From Pseudomonas chlororaphis subsp. chlororaphis (GTDB lineage: Bacteria; Pseudomonadota; Gammaproteobacteria; Pseudomonadales; Pseudomonadaceae), in the NCBI RefSeq assembly GCF_003945765.1, contig NZ_CP027712.1, forward strand, positions 5,270,001 to 5,334,000: a DNA stretch of 64,000 nucleotides, read 5' to 3'. A model generated the notes under the pieces. That model worked only from the letters and a program-made list of their open reading frames with translations, did not search any database and was not told the DNA's origin. The translations under genes and the position numbers were made by a program. The number at the start of each line of letters is the position of its first letter. The stretch's first letter is position 1. Positions 55,564-64,000 of the stretch are shown here, one piece after another.

Positions 55564-56622
55564 TTAATCGTCCACGGCATCGAGGAATTCGTCTACCACA
55601 GGCATCTCCCCCAATCGTGACGGGATGTTTAGACCGAAATGCAGATAGGCATGCCGGGTCACCACACGCCCGCGCGGCGTACGCATGATATAGCCTTGCT
55701 GGATCAGATAGGGCTCGAGCACGTCCTCAATGGTATGCCGCTCTTCGCTGATGGCGGCCGCCAGGCTGTCGACCCCCACCGGCCCGCCGTCGAACTTCTC
55801 GATCATGGTCAGCAGCAGGCGCCGGTCCTGGTGGTCGAAACCACGTTCGTCGACATCCAGCAGGTTCAGCGCCAGGTCGGCGATGGGCTTGGTGATGTGG
55901 CCCTTGGCGCGAACCTCGGCAAAGTCCCTTACTCGGCGCAACAAACGGTTGGCGATACGCGGCGTCCCGCGGGCGCGCCGGGCGATTTCAAAGGCGCCAT
56001 CCGGGTCCAGCGGCAAGCCGAGAATGCCGGCGGAGCGCCCGACAATGGTCGCCAGGTCCGCGGTGCTGTAGAACTCCAGGCGCTGGACGATACCGAAGCG
56101 ATCGCGCAGCGGGTTGGTCAGCATGCCCGCGCGGGTCGTCGCCCCCACCAGGGTGAACGGCGGCAAGTCGAGCTTGATCGAACGGGCCGCCGGCCCTTCG
56201 CCGATCATGATGTCCAGCTGGAAATCTTCCATGGCCGGGTACAGCACTTCCTCGACGATCGGCGATAAGCGATGGATTTCATCGATAAACAGCACGTCGT
56301 GCGGTTCGAGATTGGTCAGCAGCGCCGCCAGGTCCCCTGGGCGCTCCAGCACCGGCCCCGAGGTGCTCTTAATCGACACCCCCATTTCCTGGGCGATGAT
56401 GTTGGCCAGCGTGGTCTTGCCCAGGCCCGGCGGGCCGAAGATCAGGGTGTGGTCCAGCGACTCGTTGCGCCCGCGGGCAGCCTGGATGAACAGCTCCATT
56501 TGCTCGCGCACCGTCGGCTGGCCGATGTATTCGGCCAGGCTGACGGGGCGAATCGCACGGTCCTGGACTTCCTCGCGCTCACGGGGGCCCGTGGCGGCGA
56601 TCAGACGATCTGCTTCTATCAC
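55564..56622 (-). CDS. ruvB: Holliday junction branch-migration ATPase RuvB
   Basis: Hexameric AAA+ motor that moves Holliday junctions with RuvA. 352 residues: Walker [10 protein letters not shown] near 63-71, Walker [13 protein letters not shown], sensor ATTRAGML, and the arginine finger region [12 protein letters not shown]-terminal winged helix completes it ([17 protein letters not shown]). GTG start at 56622 directly after the ruvA stop, with no intervening bases. Confidence 0.97.
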   Translation of the reverse strand: MIEADRLIAATGPREREEVQDRAIRPVSLAEYIGQPTVREQMELFIQAARGRNESLDHTLIFGPPGLGKTTLANIIAQEMGVSIKSTSGPVLERPGDLAALLTNLEPHDVLFIDEIHRLSPIVEEVLYPAMEDFQLDIMIGEGPAARSIKLDLPPFTLVGATTRAGMLTNPLRDRFGIVQRLEFYSTADLATIVGRSAGILGLPLDPDGAFEIARRARGTPRIANRLLRRVRDFAEVRAKGHITKPIADLALNLLDVDERGFDHQDRRLLLTMIEKFDGGPVGVDSLAAAISEERHTIEDVLEPYLIQQGYIMRTPRGRVVTRHAYLHFGLNIPSRLGEMPVVDEFLDAVDD

Positions 56623-57231
56623 TTAAATCATTCCCTTCAGGGCGCGGCGAATCATGTCTTCACTGCTCAGGCCTTTTTCCTTGATCGCGGAAACGGCCTT
56701 GCTGGCTTCCTGCGGCTTGTAGCCCAGGGAGATCAGGGCGCTGACCGCATCGGTCTCGGCACTGGCCACCGGCATCGGCGCATCCGGCTGGTTCGGCACC
56801 AGGGCAAACATGCTCGGTACGGTTTCCCAGGCCTTGAAGCGGTCCTTGAGTTCGACTAGCAAGCGCTCCGCGGTCTTTTTACCGACCCCCGGCACCTTGG
56901 TCAGTGCCGAGGTGTCCTGCGCTTGCACGCAACGCACCAGCTCGTCGACCTCCAGGCTGGACATCAGTGCCAGCGCCAGTTTCGGCCCCACGCCATTGAG
57001 GCGAATCAGTTCGCGAAAGAAGTCCCGCTCGCGCTTGCTGGCAAAGCCATAGAGTAACTGGGCATCTTCACGCACGACCAAATGGGTGTGCAGGGTGAGC
57101 GGTTCACCGACCGACGGCAGGCGGTACAGGGTGGTCATGGGGACTTCCACCTCGTAACCCAGGCCGTTTACATCGAGAATCAGGTACGGCGGCTGTTTTT
57201 CAGCCAAGGTGCCGCGCAAGCGTCCAATCAC
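56623..57231 (-). CDS. ruvA: Holliday junction DNA-binding protein RuvA
   Basis: Tetrameric protein that binds four-way junctions and recruits RuvB. 202 residues: an OB-fold N-terminal domain ([28 protein letters not shown]), helix-hairpin-helix motifs ([29 protein letters not shown]) and a C-terminal RuvB-binding domain. GTG start at 57231. Followed directly by ruvB. Confidence 0.97.
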   Translation of the reverse strand: MIGRLRGTLAEKQPPYLILDVNGLGYEVEVPMTTLYRLPSVGEPLTLHTHLVVREDAQLLYGFASKRERDFFRELIRLNGVGPKLALALMSSLEVDELVRCVQAQDTSALTKVPGVGKKTAERLLVELKDRFKAWETVPSMFALVPNQPDAPMPVASAETDAVSALISLGYKPQEASKAVSAIKEKGLSSEDMIRRALKGMI

Positions 57232-57345
57232 GTTTCAGATCCTTAGCTCAGGCCAGATCAGCGGCCGGCGAGTCATAGAGCGAAGATCCGGGCCGGGCAG
57301 ACAGGCGCGGGATGCTCCACTCATCAAATGTTTGCGCAGATGCTA

Positions 57346-57870
57346 TCAGAGACGCAGGCGACCGCCACGACTGCGTGCGGTACCCAGGCCGTGGGGCAGC
57401 AGACTGGAACGGGTGTGGGCATGACAGATGGCAATCGCCAGGGCGTCCGAGGCGTCGATCTGCGGTTTGCTGGTCAACTTGAGCAAGTGCATGACCATCA
57501 TTTGCACTTGCTCCTTGTTGGCTCCACCGGTGCCCGCCACCGCCTGCTTGACCTGAGTGGCGGTGTATTCGGCGATTTCCAGGCTCTCCTCGGCTCCCGC
57601 CACGATGGCCGCGCCACGGGCCTGGCCCAGTTTCAGGGCCGAATCGGCATTACGCGCCATGAACACCTTTTCAATGCCCATGGTCACCGGACCGTAGGTC
57701 TGAATGACCTCGCGAACCCCGCGATAGACGATTTGCAGCCGCTCATGCAGCTCTCCGGCGCCCGTGCGAATACAGCCCGAGGCCACGTACACGCAGCCAC
57801 GCCCGGTATCACGTACCACGCCGTAACCGGTGATGCGTGAACCCGGGTCGATACCAAGAATAAGAGTCAT
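57346..57870 (-). CDS. ruvC: Crossover junction endodeoxyribonuclease RuvC
   Basis: Holliday junction resolvase. 174 residues: the first catalytic Asp is Asp7 in [15 protein letters not shown], a Glu motif follows ([11 protein letters not shown]) and the C-terminal acidic pair lies in [12 protein letters not shown]. The gap to ruvA is 114 bases, so all three ruv genes may share a transcript. Upstream is a hairpin repeat that ends yebC. Confidence 0.96.
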   Translation of the reverse strand: MTLILGIDPGSRITGYGVVRDTGRGCVYVASGCIRTGAGELHERLQIVYRGVREVIQTYGPVTMGIEKVFMARNADSALKLGQARGAAIVAGAEESLEIAEYTATQVKQAVAGTGGANKEQVQMMVMHLLKLTSKPQIDASDALAIAICHAHTRSSLLPHGLGTARSRGGRLRL

Positions 57871-57929
57871 AACGCCTGCAAAGAGAAAATTCGGTTGCCT
57901 AAGGTAACGCCGGGAGAAGCCGGAAAAAC

Positions 57930-58018
57930 AAAAAATCGCAGCCTTCGACAGCTCCCCTACAGGTACAGCGTAACCCTGTGTGTAAAGGGGGGAAACCGCC
58001 GAAGGCTGCGATCTTTTA
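57930..58018. repeat. REP-like hairpin between yebC and ruvC
   Basis: ATCGCAGCCTTCG (57935-57947) is mirrored by CGAAGGCTGCGAT (58000-58012), with T runs on the minus strand after the hairpin. It resembles the GCTGCGAT repeats and probably terminates yebC. Confidence 0.65.
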
Positions 58019-58026
58019 TCGCGCTA

Positions 58027-58773
58027 TCAGCCGAGTTGCTCGGCAACCGACTGGGGAATATCCGCGTTGGAGTAGACGTTCTGCACATCGTCCAGATCTT
58101 CGAGCATGTCGATCAGCTTGAGGATCTTCTCGGCGCCTTCCAGATCCAGCTCGGCACTGGTCGTCGGCTGCATGACGATTTCCGCGTCATCGCCCTTGAA
58201 ACCGGCCTCTTCGAGCGCATTGCGTACCGCATAGAAGCCAGTGAACGAGGTAAACACATCGATCGAGCCGTCTTCGTGAACGACCACGTCATCGGCGTCG
58301 GCTTCCAGCGCCGCATCGGTCAGTGCGTCCTCATCGACGCCCGGCGCGAAGCTGATCTGCCCCTTGCGTTCGAACAGATACGCCACCGAACCATCGGTGC
58401 CAAGGTTGCCGCCACATTTGCTGAACGCATGGCGCACGGCCGCGGCGGTACGGTTGCGGTTGTCGGTCATGCATTCGACCATCACCGCCACGCCGCCCGG
58501 GCCGTAACCCTCATAGGTCAGCTCTTCGACATTGTCGGCCTCGGTCGCACCCGCGCCACGGGCGATGGCGCGATCGATGATGTCGCGGCTCATGTTGGCG
58601 CCCAGGGCCTTGTCCAGGGCCAGGCGCAGACGCGGGTTGGAACCCGGCTCGCCACCGCCCTGACGAGCGGCGACCGTCAGCTCACGGATCCACTTGGTGA
58701 AGATCTTGCCTCTCTTGGCATCCTGACGCTCTTTGCGGTGCTTGATGTTCGCCCACTTGGAATGACCTGCCAT
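58027..58773 (-). CDS. yebC: YebC/PmpR-family translation or transcription regulator
   Basis: 248 residues from ATG 58773 (GGAG six bases upstream), starting [18 protein letters not shown], the family signature. The family is conserved beside ruvC; the P. aeruginosa orthologue is called PmpR and modulates quorum-sensing genes, while recent work on YebC proteins points to ribosome-associated relief of stalling at proline-rich motifs. The mechanism in this organism is not shown here. Confidence 0.94.
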   Translation of the reverse strand: MAGHSKWANIKHRKERQDAKRGKIFTKWIRELTVAARQGGGEPGSNPRLRLALDKALGANMSRDIIDRAIARGAGATEADNVEELTYEGYGPGGVAVMVECMTDNRNRTAAAVRHAFSKCGGNLGTDGSVAYLFERKGQISFAPGVDEDALTDAALEADADDVVVHEDGSIDVFTSFTGFYAVRNALEEAGFKGDDAEIVMQPTTSAELDLEGAEKILKLIDMLEDLDDVQNVYSNADIPQSVAEQLG

Positions 58774-58852
58774 AACGCGCTCCAAATTCTATTTGAAACA
58801 TTGCCCGCAACGCCTGTAACAGCGGGCGGGCAACAAATATCTCGACCCAATA

Positions 58853-58880
58853 GAAAAAGGCGCATCCGAAGATGCGCCTT
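58853..58880 (-). terminator. Rho-independent terminator of aspS
   Basis: On the minus strand AAGGCGCATC-TTCG-GATGCGCCTT followed by TTT: a tetraloop-capped ten-pair stem just past the aspS stop. Confidence 0.9.
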
Positions 58881-58890
58881 CAGGTCGACC

Positions 58891-60666
58891 TTACTCAGCC
58901 TTTGGCTGTTCGCGCAAACGGATATGCAGTTCGCGCAGGGCCTTGGCGTCGACCAGGCCAGGAGCCTGGGTCATCACGCAAGCGGCGCTCTGGGTTTTCG
59001 GGAAGGCGATCACTTCACGGATCGACTGGGCGCCGGTCATCAGCATCACCAGGCGATCCAGGCCGAACGCCAGGCCACCGTGCGGCGGCGCGCCGTACTT
59101 CAGGGCGTCCAGCAGGAAGCCGAACTTCTCTTCCTGTTCCGCTTCATCGATGCCCAGCAGACGGAAGACCGCCTGTTGCATTTCCTTGCGGTGGATACGG
59201 ATCGAACCGCCCCCCAGCTCGGTGCCGTTGAGCACCATGTCGTAGGCGCGCGACAGAGCGGTCGCCGGGTTGGCTTCCAGTTCTTCCGGCGAGCATTTTG
59301 GCGCGGTGAACGGGTGGTGCAAGGCGGTGAAGCTGCCGTCGTCGTTCTCTTCGAACATCGGGAAATCGACAACCCACATCGGCGCCCATTCGCAGGTCAG
59401 CAGGTTCAGGTCGTGACCGAGCTTGATCCGCAGCGCGCCCAGGGCCTCGCTGACGATCTTGGCCTTGTCGGCGCCGAAGAACACGATGTCGCCATCGACC
59501 GCACCCACGCGATCGAGGATCACATTCAGGTTGGCTTCCGGGATGTTCTTGACGATTGGCGACTGCAGACCGTCAACGCCATTGGCGCGTTCGTTGACCT
59601 TGATGTAGGCCAGGCCCTTGGCACCGTAGATGCCGACGAACTTGGTGTAATCGTCGATCTGCTTGCGCGGCATGCTCGCCCCGCCAGGAACGCGCAAGGC
59701 GGCGATACGGCATTTCGGATCGTTGGCCGGACCGCTGAACACCTTGAATTCCACGTCCTTGAGCTGATCGGCAACATCCACCAGTTCCAGCGGGTTACGC
59801 AGGTCCGGCTTGTCGGAACCGTAGCGACGCATGGCTTCTTCAAAGGTCATGTGGGGGAATTCGCCGAATTCCAGATCCAGCACTTCCTTGAACAGGTTGC
59901 GGATCATGCCTTCGGTCAGGCCCATGATGTCTTTTTCATCAAGGAAACTGGTTTCGATGTCGATCTGAGTGAACTCAGGCTGACGGTCGGCACGCAGGTC
60001 TTCGTCGCGGAAGCATTTGGCGATCTGGTAGTAGCGGTCGAAGCCAGCGACCATCAGCAGCTGCTTGAACAGCTGTGGCGACTGCGGCAGAGCGAAGAAG
60101 CTACCGGCGTGGGTACGGCTCGGCACCAGATAGTCACGCGCGCCTTCAGGGGTGGCACGGGTCAGGATCGGGGTTTCGACGTCGAGGAAACCGTTCTCGT
60201 CCAGGTAGCGACGGATGCTGGTGGTCATGCGCGAACGCAGACGCAGCTTCTCGGCCATTTCCGGACGGCGCAGGTCGATGAAGCGATAGCGCAGGCGGGT
60301 TTCTTCGCCCACATCGGAGTATTCGTTGAGTGGGAACGGCGGGGTTTCCGCTTCGTTCAGCACTTCCAACTGGTAGCCCAGGACTTCGATCATGCCCGAA
60401 GCCATGTTGGCGTTGCCGGCACCGGCCGGACGCAGGCGCACCTTGCCGGTGATCTTGACCACGTATTCGCTGCGCACGCGGTCGGCGGCGGCGAAGGTTT
60501 CAGCGCGGTCCGGGTCGAACACCACCTGGGCCAGACCTTCACGATCACGGATATCGAGGAAGATCACCCCGCCATGGTCGCGACGACGGTGGACCCATCC
60601 GCAAAGGGTAACTTCCTGACCTTCCAGGCTTTCGTTCAGTTGGCCGCAATAATGGCTGCGCATCAT
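58891..60666 (-). CDS. aspS: Aspartyl-tRNA synthetase
   Basis: Class IIb synthetase charging tRNA-Asp; in many Pseudomonas the enzyme is non-discriminating and also mischarges tRNA-Asn. 591 residues: N-terminal OB anticodon-binding domain ([21 protein letters not shown]), class II motif 2 ([20 protein letters not shown]), a GAD insertion, and motif 3 ([16 protein letters not shown]). It matches P. aeruginosa AspS closely along its length. Start [10 protein letters not shown]; which of two ATGs is used is not decided. Confidence 0.97.
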   Translation of the reverse strand: MMRSHYCGQLNESLEGQEVTLCGWVHRRRDHGGVIFLDIRDREGLAQVVFDPDRAETFAAADRVRSEYVVKITGKVRLRPAGAGNANMASGMIEVLGYQLEVLNEAETPPFPLNEYSDVGEETRLRYRFIDLRRPEMAEKLRLRSRMTTSIRRYLDENGFLDVETPILTRATPEGARDYLVPSRTHAGSFFALPQSPQLFKQLLMVAGFDRYYQIAKCFRDEDLRADRQPEFTQIDIETSFLDEKDIMGLTEGMIRNLFKEVLDLEFGEFPHMTFEEAMRRYGSDKPDLRNPLELVDVADQLKDVEFKVFSGPANDPKCRIAALRVPGGASMPRKQIDDYTKFVGIYGAKGLAYIKVNERANGVDGLQSPIVKNIPEANLNVILDRVGAVDGDIVFFGADKAKIVSEALGALRIKLGHDLNLLTCEWAPMWVVDFPMFEENDDGSFTALHHPFTAPKCSPEELEANPATALSRAYDMVLNGTELGGGSIRIHRKEMQQAVFRLLGIDEAEQEEKFGFLLDALKYGAPPHGGLAFGLDRLVMLMTGAQSIREVIAFPKTQSAACVMTQAPGLVDAKALRELHIRLREQPKAE

Positions 60667-60762
60667 GGTAGTGGTTTCACTTCTCGTAATTCGAAATTCG
60701 ATGGGAGGCCTTGCGCACCTCGGGGTACCGGATAATGCAAGAGCTCGCGCGTGTCGTTCAAC

Positions 60763-60984
60763 TTAATCAGCTTTGTCGCCACCGGCCAGGTTCTTCTTGG
60801 CGCCGGTTTTGAAGTCGGTCTCATACCAGCCCGAACCGCTGAGGCGGAAACCTGGCATGGACAGCATTTTTTTCAGCTCGGGCGCCTGGCAGGCAGGGCA
60901 ATCGACCAACGCAGGCGCGCTGATCTTTTGAATGGCTTCCAGCTGATGACCACAGGAAGCACATTGGTAGTCGTACATGGGCAT
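60763..60984 (-). CDS. FmdB-family small zinc-ribbon protein
   Basis: 73 residues, function unknown. Two CxxC pairs (CASC near 8-11 and CPAC near 29-32) form a zinc ribbon at the N terminus; the tail (MLSMPGFRLSGSGWYETDFK) is the conserved FmdB/putative regulatory domain. Precedes aspS on the same strand by about 96 bases, so could be co-transcribed. Confidence 0.88.
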   Translation of the reverse strand: MPMYDYQCASCGHQLEAIQKISAPALVDCPACQAPELKKMLSMPGFRLSGSGWYETDFKTGAKKNLAGGDKAD

Positions 60985-61210
60985 GAGAGCGTCTCGGCGT
61001 ACTTAACGTCTGGCTTAACCCGTGCCGAGGCCCGGGTTATATAGCAAAGGGCGGGATTATATCCATTAAATCGGCCCTGTGCAGCCGTATGACGGCGCCG
61101 ATAGACCACCGCCCGCTGAAACAAAGCCAGCGTCCCGCAGCCATACCTCACTCATCGGGCCTGAGGACGAACAGCCATGATCGGACGACAAGTCGCGCCC
61201 CATAAAGACA

Positions 61211-61234
61211 AATGGCGCCGATAACGGCGCCATT
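61211..61234 (-). terminator. Probable terminator of dps
   Basis: AATGGCGCCG-ATAA-CGGCGCCATT: a ten-pair stem just past the dps stop, followed on that strand by a weak T-rich stretch (TTGTCTTT). Confidence 0.65.
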
Positions 61235-61246
61235 CGGTCTGCGGGA

Positions 61247-61720
61247 CTATTGCTCGCTCAACAGCGCGCGCAGCATCCACGCGGTTTTCTCATGCACCTG
61301 CATCCGCTGGGTCAGCAAGTCTGCGGTGGGTTCGTCGCTGACCTTGTCGATGATCGGGAAAATGCCACGGGCAGTGCGGGTCACAGCTTCCTGCCCCGCC
61401 ACCAGTTGCTTGATCATCTCATCGGCGCTTGGCACACCCTCTTCTTCCTTGATCGAAGAAAGGCGCGCGTAGATGGAATAGGCACCTGGCGCCGGGAATC
61501 CCAGGGCACGGATACGCTCGGCAATCAGGTCCACCGCCAGCGCCAGTTCGTTGTACTGCTCCTCGAACATCAGATGCAGCGTGCGGAACTGCGGCCCCGT
61601 GACGTTCCAGTGGAAATTATGGGTCTTCAGATAAAGCACATAAGTATCTGAAAGCAGGCGAGAGAGCCCCTCCACGATGGATTTGCGATCTTCTGCACTG
61701 ATACCGATATCGATTGCCAT
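61247..61720 (-). CDS. dps: Dps-family ferritin-like DNA-protection protein
   Basis: Dodecameric iron-oxidising protein protecting DNA from peroxide. From ATG 61720, 157 residues; the ferroxidase motif [13 protein letters not shown] near 37-49 and [23 protein letters not shown] are the Dps hallmarks. Matches the P. aeruginosa gene neighbourhood (between aspS and a cold-shock gene). An in-frame extension upstream to 61738 is possible but lacks a ribosome site. Confidence 0.93.
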   Translation of the reverse strand: MAIDIGISAEDRKSIVEGLSRLLSDTYVLYLKTHNFHWNVTGPQFRTLHLMFEEQYNELALAVDLIAERIRALGFPAPGAYSIYARLSSIKEEEGVPSADEMIKQLVAGQEAVTRTARGIFPIIDKVSDEPTADLLTQRMQVHEKTAWMLRALLSEQ

Positions 61721-61738
61721 GTCTATCTCCGTTAGCAC

Positions 61739-62177
61739 ATTGAATTCAACAGGTCAGGTACCGGACCACTCTAGCAAGACTGCCCTGCACCCGCAGCCCG
61801 GGATTGCCCGAGGCACTGCGACAGATTGCCCACCAAGCGGGCGGCCAGTACCTGCAAGAAGGCCCACGCCGGTTGTGACCCGCCTGGAAAGCCGCCGTTC
61901 CACTTTTTTGGGTGCTGGCTCTCTAGAACAAGGCTTTGCCCGATAGTCCGGTATTCCCTCAGGACAACCAGGGCTTTCTCCCTCCTCCCGGCCACAGCGC
62001 CTGATTTGAGAAGGCCTGGGCTTTGCTGTTAAATAGAGGCCGTGTCGTTGTTGCCTATTTCTCGGCCTCAGCGCATAGGCTGATCCCGCGCACGTGCTCA
62101 CCGCCTCCCATTGTTCAGAAGCGAACCGTGCACGCTCAGCTCTTCCTTGTGATCCGTCTTAACGTGAGTTCATTAAA
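61739..62177. other. dps-csp fusion intergenic region
   Basis: 439 bases, no gene supported. Should contain the divergent promoters of dps and of the membrane/cold-shock gene. A plausible rightward sigma-70 promoter is TTGAGA (62006-62011), 17-base spacer, TTAAAT (62029-62034), giving a leader over 130 bases. Confidence 0.55.
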
Positions 62178-62783
62178 ATGTTGAAAATCGTCCACCTGCT
62201 AACGGGCGCAGCAGCCTTGCTGCTGTCCTTTATCCCTAGCCTGCGATCTGAAGCCGTTCCCTTCCTGCAACAACCCGATGCTCTTTATCTGGCCTTTTTC
62301 GGCCTGCTCAACCTGACACTGGCTCCGGTTATCCCCTACTGGAACAAAGGCCCGCGTCACCAACTGCAAAACCTGGTCAGCGCGCTCCTGGTGCTGGCGG
62401 TGGTCTTGCAGACCTTGACCCTGCTGGCACCAATGCCGGTTATCGCAGGTCAACCGGCTGTGCTGTTCAGCCTGCTGACCGCGGCGATTGCCGTTCTTCT
62501 GCACCTGGCCGTCAGCTTCTACAAATCGTCTCCCTCGGCCAATACCTCGCAAACCTACGACATGAGCAATCGCGATACCGGCACCGTCAAGTGGTTCAAC
62601 ACTTCGAAGGGGTTCGGCTTCATCTCTCGCGACTCCGGGGATGATATCTTCGTGCACTTCCGCGCCATCCGTGGCGAAGGTCACCGCGTCCTGGTGGAAG
62701 GCCAGCGCGTGGAGTTCTCCGTCATGAATCGCGACAAGGGCCTGCAAGCCGAAGACGTGATTGCGGCATTGCCGCGGCGCTGA
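62178..62783 (+). CDS. Membrane-anchored cold-shock domain protein
   Basis: 201 residues in two parts: residues 1-118 hold about four hydrophobic segments ([78 protein letters not shown]), and residues 130-198 are a cold-shock domain with both RNP motifs (KGFGFI; IFVHF). The domain combination suggests an RNA-binding domain held at the inner membrane. The same gene sits beside dps and aspS in P. aeruginosa as far as I recall. The long leader fits cold-shock regulation. Confidence 0.88.
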   Translation: MLKIVHLLTGAAALLLSFIPSLRSEAVPFLQQPDALYLAFFGLLNLTLAPVIPYWNKGPRHQLQNLVSALLVLAVVLQTLTLLAPMPVIAGQPAVLFSLLTAAIAVLLHLAVSFYKSSPSANTSQTYDMSNRDTGTVKWFNTSKGFGFISRDSGDDIFVHFRAIRGEGHRVLVEGQRVEFSVMNRDKGLQAEDVIAALPRR

Positions 62784-62793
62784 TTCACGCCCA

Positions 62794-62834
62794 TAAAAAA
62801 ACCGCGACGCAGCCATGCTGCTCGCGGTTTTTTA
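62794..62834. terminator. Bidirectional terminator
   Basis: AAAAAACCGCGA...TCGCGGTTTTTT: stem of about 12 pairs with a purine/pyrimidine tract on each side, between the cold-shock fusion gene and convergent slyX. Confidence 0.9.
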
Positions 62835-62861
62835 TTGCCTGAACGGCCGGTCGCCCGATGC

Positions 62862-63068
62862 TCAGTAATGTGGCGGCGGAGCCTCTTCTTCGAATGACTC
62901 GAACTGCCCCACCATTTCCTCCTGGCGCTTGAGCAAGGCGGCCATCTGCAATTGCAGACGTTCGACCACCCGCTGCTGCCCTACCAGCACGTCGTTCAGG
63001 GCTTGAATGGTGTCATCCTGAAAAGCCAATCGGCTTTCCAGATCGGTTACCCGCTCTTCCAGGCTCAT
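62862..63068 (-). CDS. slyX: SlyX family protein
   Basis: 68-residue coiled-coil protein of unknown function; [26 protein letters not shown] is the SlyX hallmark, with a heptad pattern over about residues 2-50 and a Glu/Pro-rich tail ending in HY. Stops three bases before the end of the downstream HIT-family gene in the same transcript direction (HIT gene upstream). Confidence 0.92.
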   Translation of the reverse strand: MSLEERVTDLESRLAFQDDTIQALNDVLVGQQRVVERLQLQMAALLKRQEEMVGQFESFEEEAPPPHY

Positions 63069-63071
63069 GAC

Positions 63072-63497
63072 TCAGCCCTCCAGAAACTTGAAATCATCGG
63101 TCAGGACCAGTCGTAACCGCTCACGAATCGCAGCCACCTGTTCGGCGGCGTAGGGCTTGGCAGGCAGCTTGCCCCATACCGGAGCAGGCCAGGCCGCATC
63201 GTCGCGCTTGCGAACGATAACGTGCATGTGCAACTGGCTGACGACATTACCCAGAGTCGCCACATTCAACTTGTCCGCATCGAACGAGTCTTTAAGCAAC
63301 TCCGCCAGCGCCGTGGTTTCTCGCCATAGTTGCTGCTGGTCCGCGTCATCCAATTGAAACAACTCACTGATATCTTCCCGGCGCGGTACCAGGATGAACC
63401 ACGGGTAATTGGAATCGTTGGACAATAGCAGCCGGCAAAGGGGGAAGTCCCCAATGGGCAGTGTGTCTTGTTGAAGTCGTGGATCTAAAGCGAACAC
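63072..63497 (-). CDS. HIT-domain protein
   Basis: Histidine-triad nucleotide hydrolase/transferase relative, 141 residues from GTG 63497 (GGAG at an eight-base spacing); an in-frame GTG at 63506 lies against the ribosome site and is less likely. The motif is QLHMHVIVRKRDD: the second and third His of the triad are present but the first is Gln, a variant seen in related HIT-like proteins. Substrate unknown. It precedes slyX by three bases. Confidence 0.85.
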   Translation of the reverse strand: MFALDPRLQQDTLPIGDFPLCRLLLSNDSNYPWFILVPRREDISELFQLDDADQQQLWRETTALAELLKDSFDADKLNVATLGNVVSQLHMHVIVRKRDDAAWPAPVWGKLPAKPYAAEQVAAIRERLRLVLTDDFKFLEG

Positions 63498-64000
63498 CGC
63501 GCGCACTCCCGCTCAGCTCATCAAGTTTCAGCTTAGCGAACGCCATGACCGGCTGCCCGCCAAGCGACAGAACGGCAGCATACCTGCGAAAGCTCTTCCG
63601 TTCATCGCTCTGCTGCGCAGATCCCGCCTCAACATTCATCCTCGATACCACACGTCAGAGCGCCCCGGCCTGGAACATTTTCCAGCGGGCTGCACCACGA
63701 CAGAACGAAGCTCATAAAAAACAAGGAGAAAACCACGAAAGACCCCCTTCCCTGCGCATTCTTCCAGTGCCCGACGCCGAATGACGATTGAGCTGCATCA
63801 AGAAACTTTTGCACCAAAACCTCACAGTGCGTCTACGCTCAGTGCGTTAACCATCCGCCATCTACTCACTCAGCAGGGTGAACCGGTAACGTTTTGGAAT
63901 GTCATGCGTTTTTTTTCAGGGATCAACACCAGGAGGACAAGGAACGTCAAGCCCAAACAAAACGACCTTAAAACCACTGTTTTATGCGGTTTTTACAGCC
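63498..64000. other. Terminal stretch without an identified gene
   Basis: About 500 bases at the window end with no gene I recognise. A ribosome-site-like AGGAGG at 63931 is not followed by an ATG within range. By synteny with P. aeruginosa an oprD-type porin gene may begin beyond the window. Confidence 0.5.

Noticed and set aside
57895..60735. 946-codon plus-strand frame across yebC and aspS
   Set aside because: Mirror frame spanning two confident minus-strand genes and their terminator.
63735..63793. Mini-frame after AAGGAGAAAACC beginning with ACG
   Set aside because: No ATG, GTG or TTG start, only 18 codons; not enough evidence.

Overview
The window looks like a high-GC chromosomal segment of a fluorescent-type Pseudomonas (P. 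fluorescens / P. putida lineage). The basis is recognisable proteins (an OprL-type Pal, PigA/HemO, GcsR, an ArcDABC set, a glk-edd-gap glucose block) and the order pal-tol-ybgC-ruvBAC-yebC-aspS-dps-csp-slyX, which matches what I recall of Pseudomonas genomes. Assignments come from reading the sequence and remembered family features; no search was run.

Layout. 1-5061: glucose catabolism. A truncated response regulator (GltR type), glk and edd run leftward; gap runs rightward from a shared promoter region with two HexR-type operators; mgsA follows. 5074-10758: heme iron acquisition. A Fur box precedes an ECF sigma factor, a FecR-type sensor, a TonB-dependent heme receptor with a signalling domain and a biliverdin-forming heme oxygenase; a YbaN-family membrane protein follows. 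10977-15667: a dCache chemoreceptor, an unusually ordered family III CoA-transferase, and alkA, which overlaps an arcD copy by four bases. 15664-22838: arginine deiminase pathway with two divergent arcD paralogues, arcA, arcB, arcC and a small DUF5064-type gene. 23074-30971: glycine/serine catabolism. gcsR precedes a gcvH-gcvP-sdaA-gcvT run whose upstream region carries palindromic GcsR-like sites, an IHF match and a sigma-54 promoter. 31365-33285: a cold-shock gene, an RDD membrane protein and nadA.

33800-48302 is the most distinctive part: a complete Tad/Flp pilus locus. rcpA, tadD and a DUF3613 gene run rightward and converge on a long leftward run, flp-tadV-ATPase-rcpC-tadG-tadE-tadE/F-tadZ-tadA-tadB-tadC. 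A second flp gene has a mature pilin nearly identical to the first, and both flp genes have the same upstream architecture (two hexamers 21 bp apart, a fixed 12-bp gap, a shared decamer). Next to them is an AraC-type regulator with a degenerate receiver domain. A winged-helix AAA ATPase of unknown role is embedded in the operon.

48403-64000 is housekeeping: tRNA-Lys, queC, queE, cpoB, pal, tolB-A-R-Q, ybgC, ruvB-A-C, yebC, aspS, an FmdB-type zinc ribbon, dps, a membrane-anchored cold-shock protein, slyX and a HIT protein. The last ~500 bases hold no gene I can identify. Two families of short inverted repeats (REP/REPIN-like) are scattered between genes.
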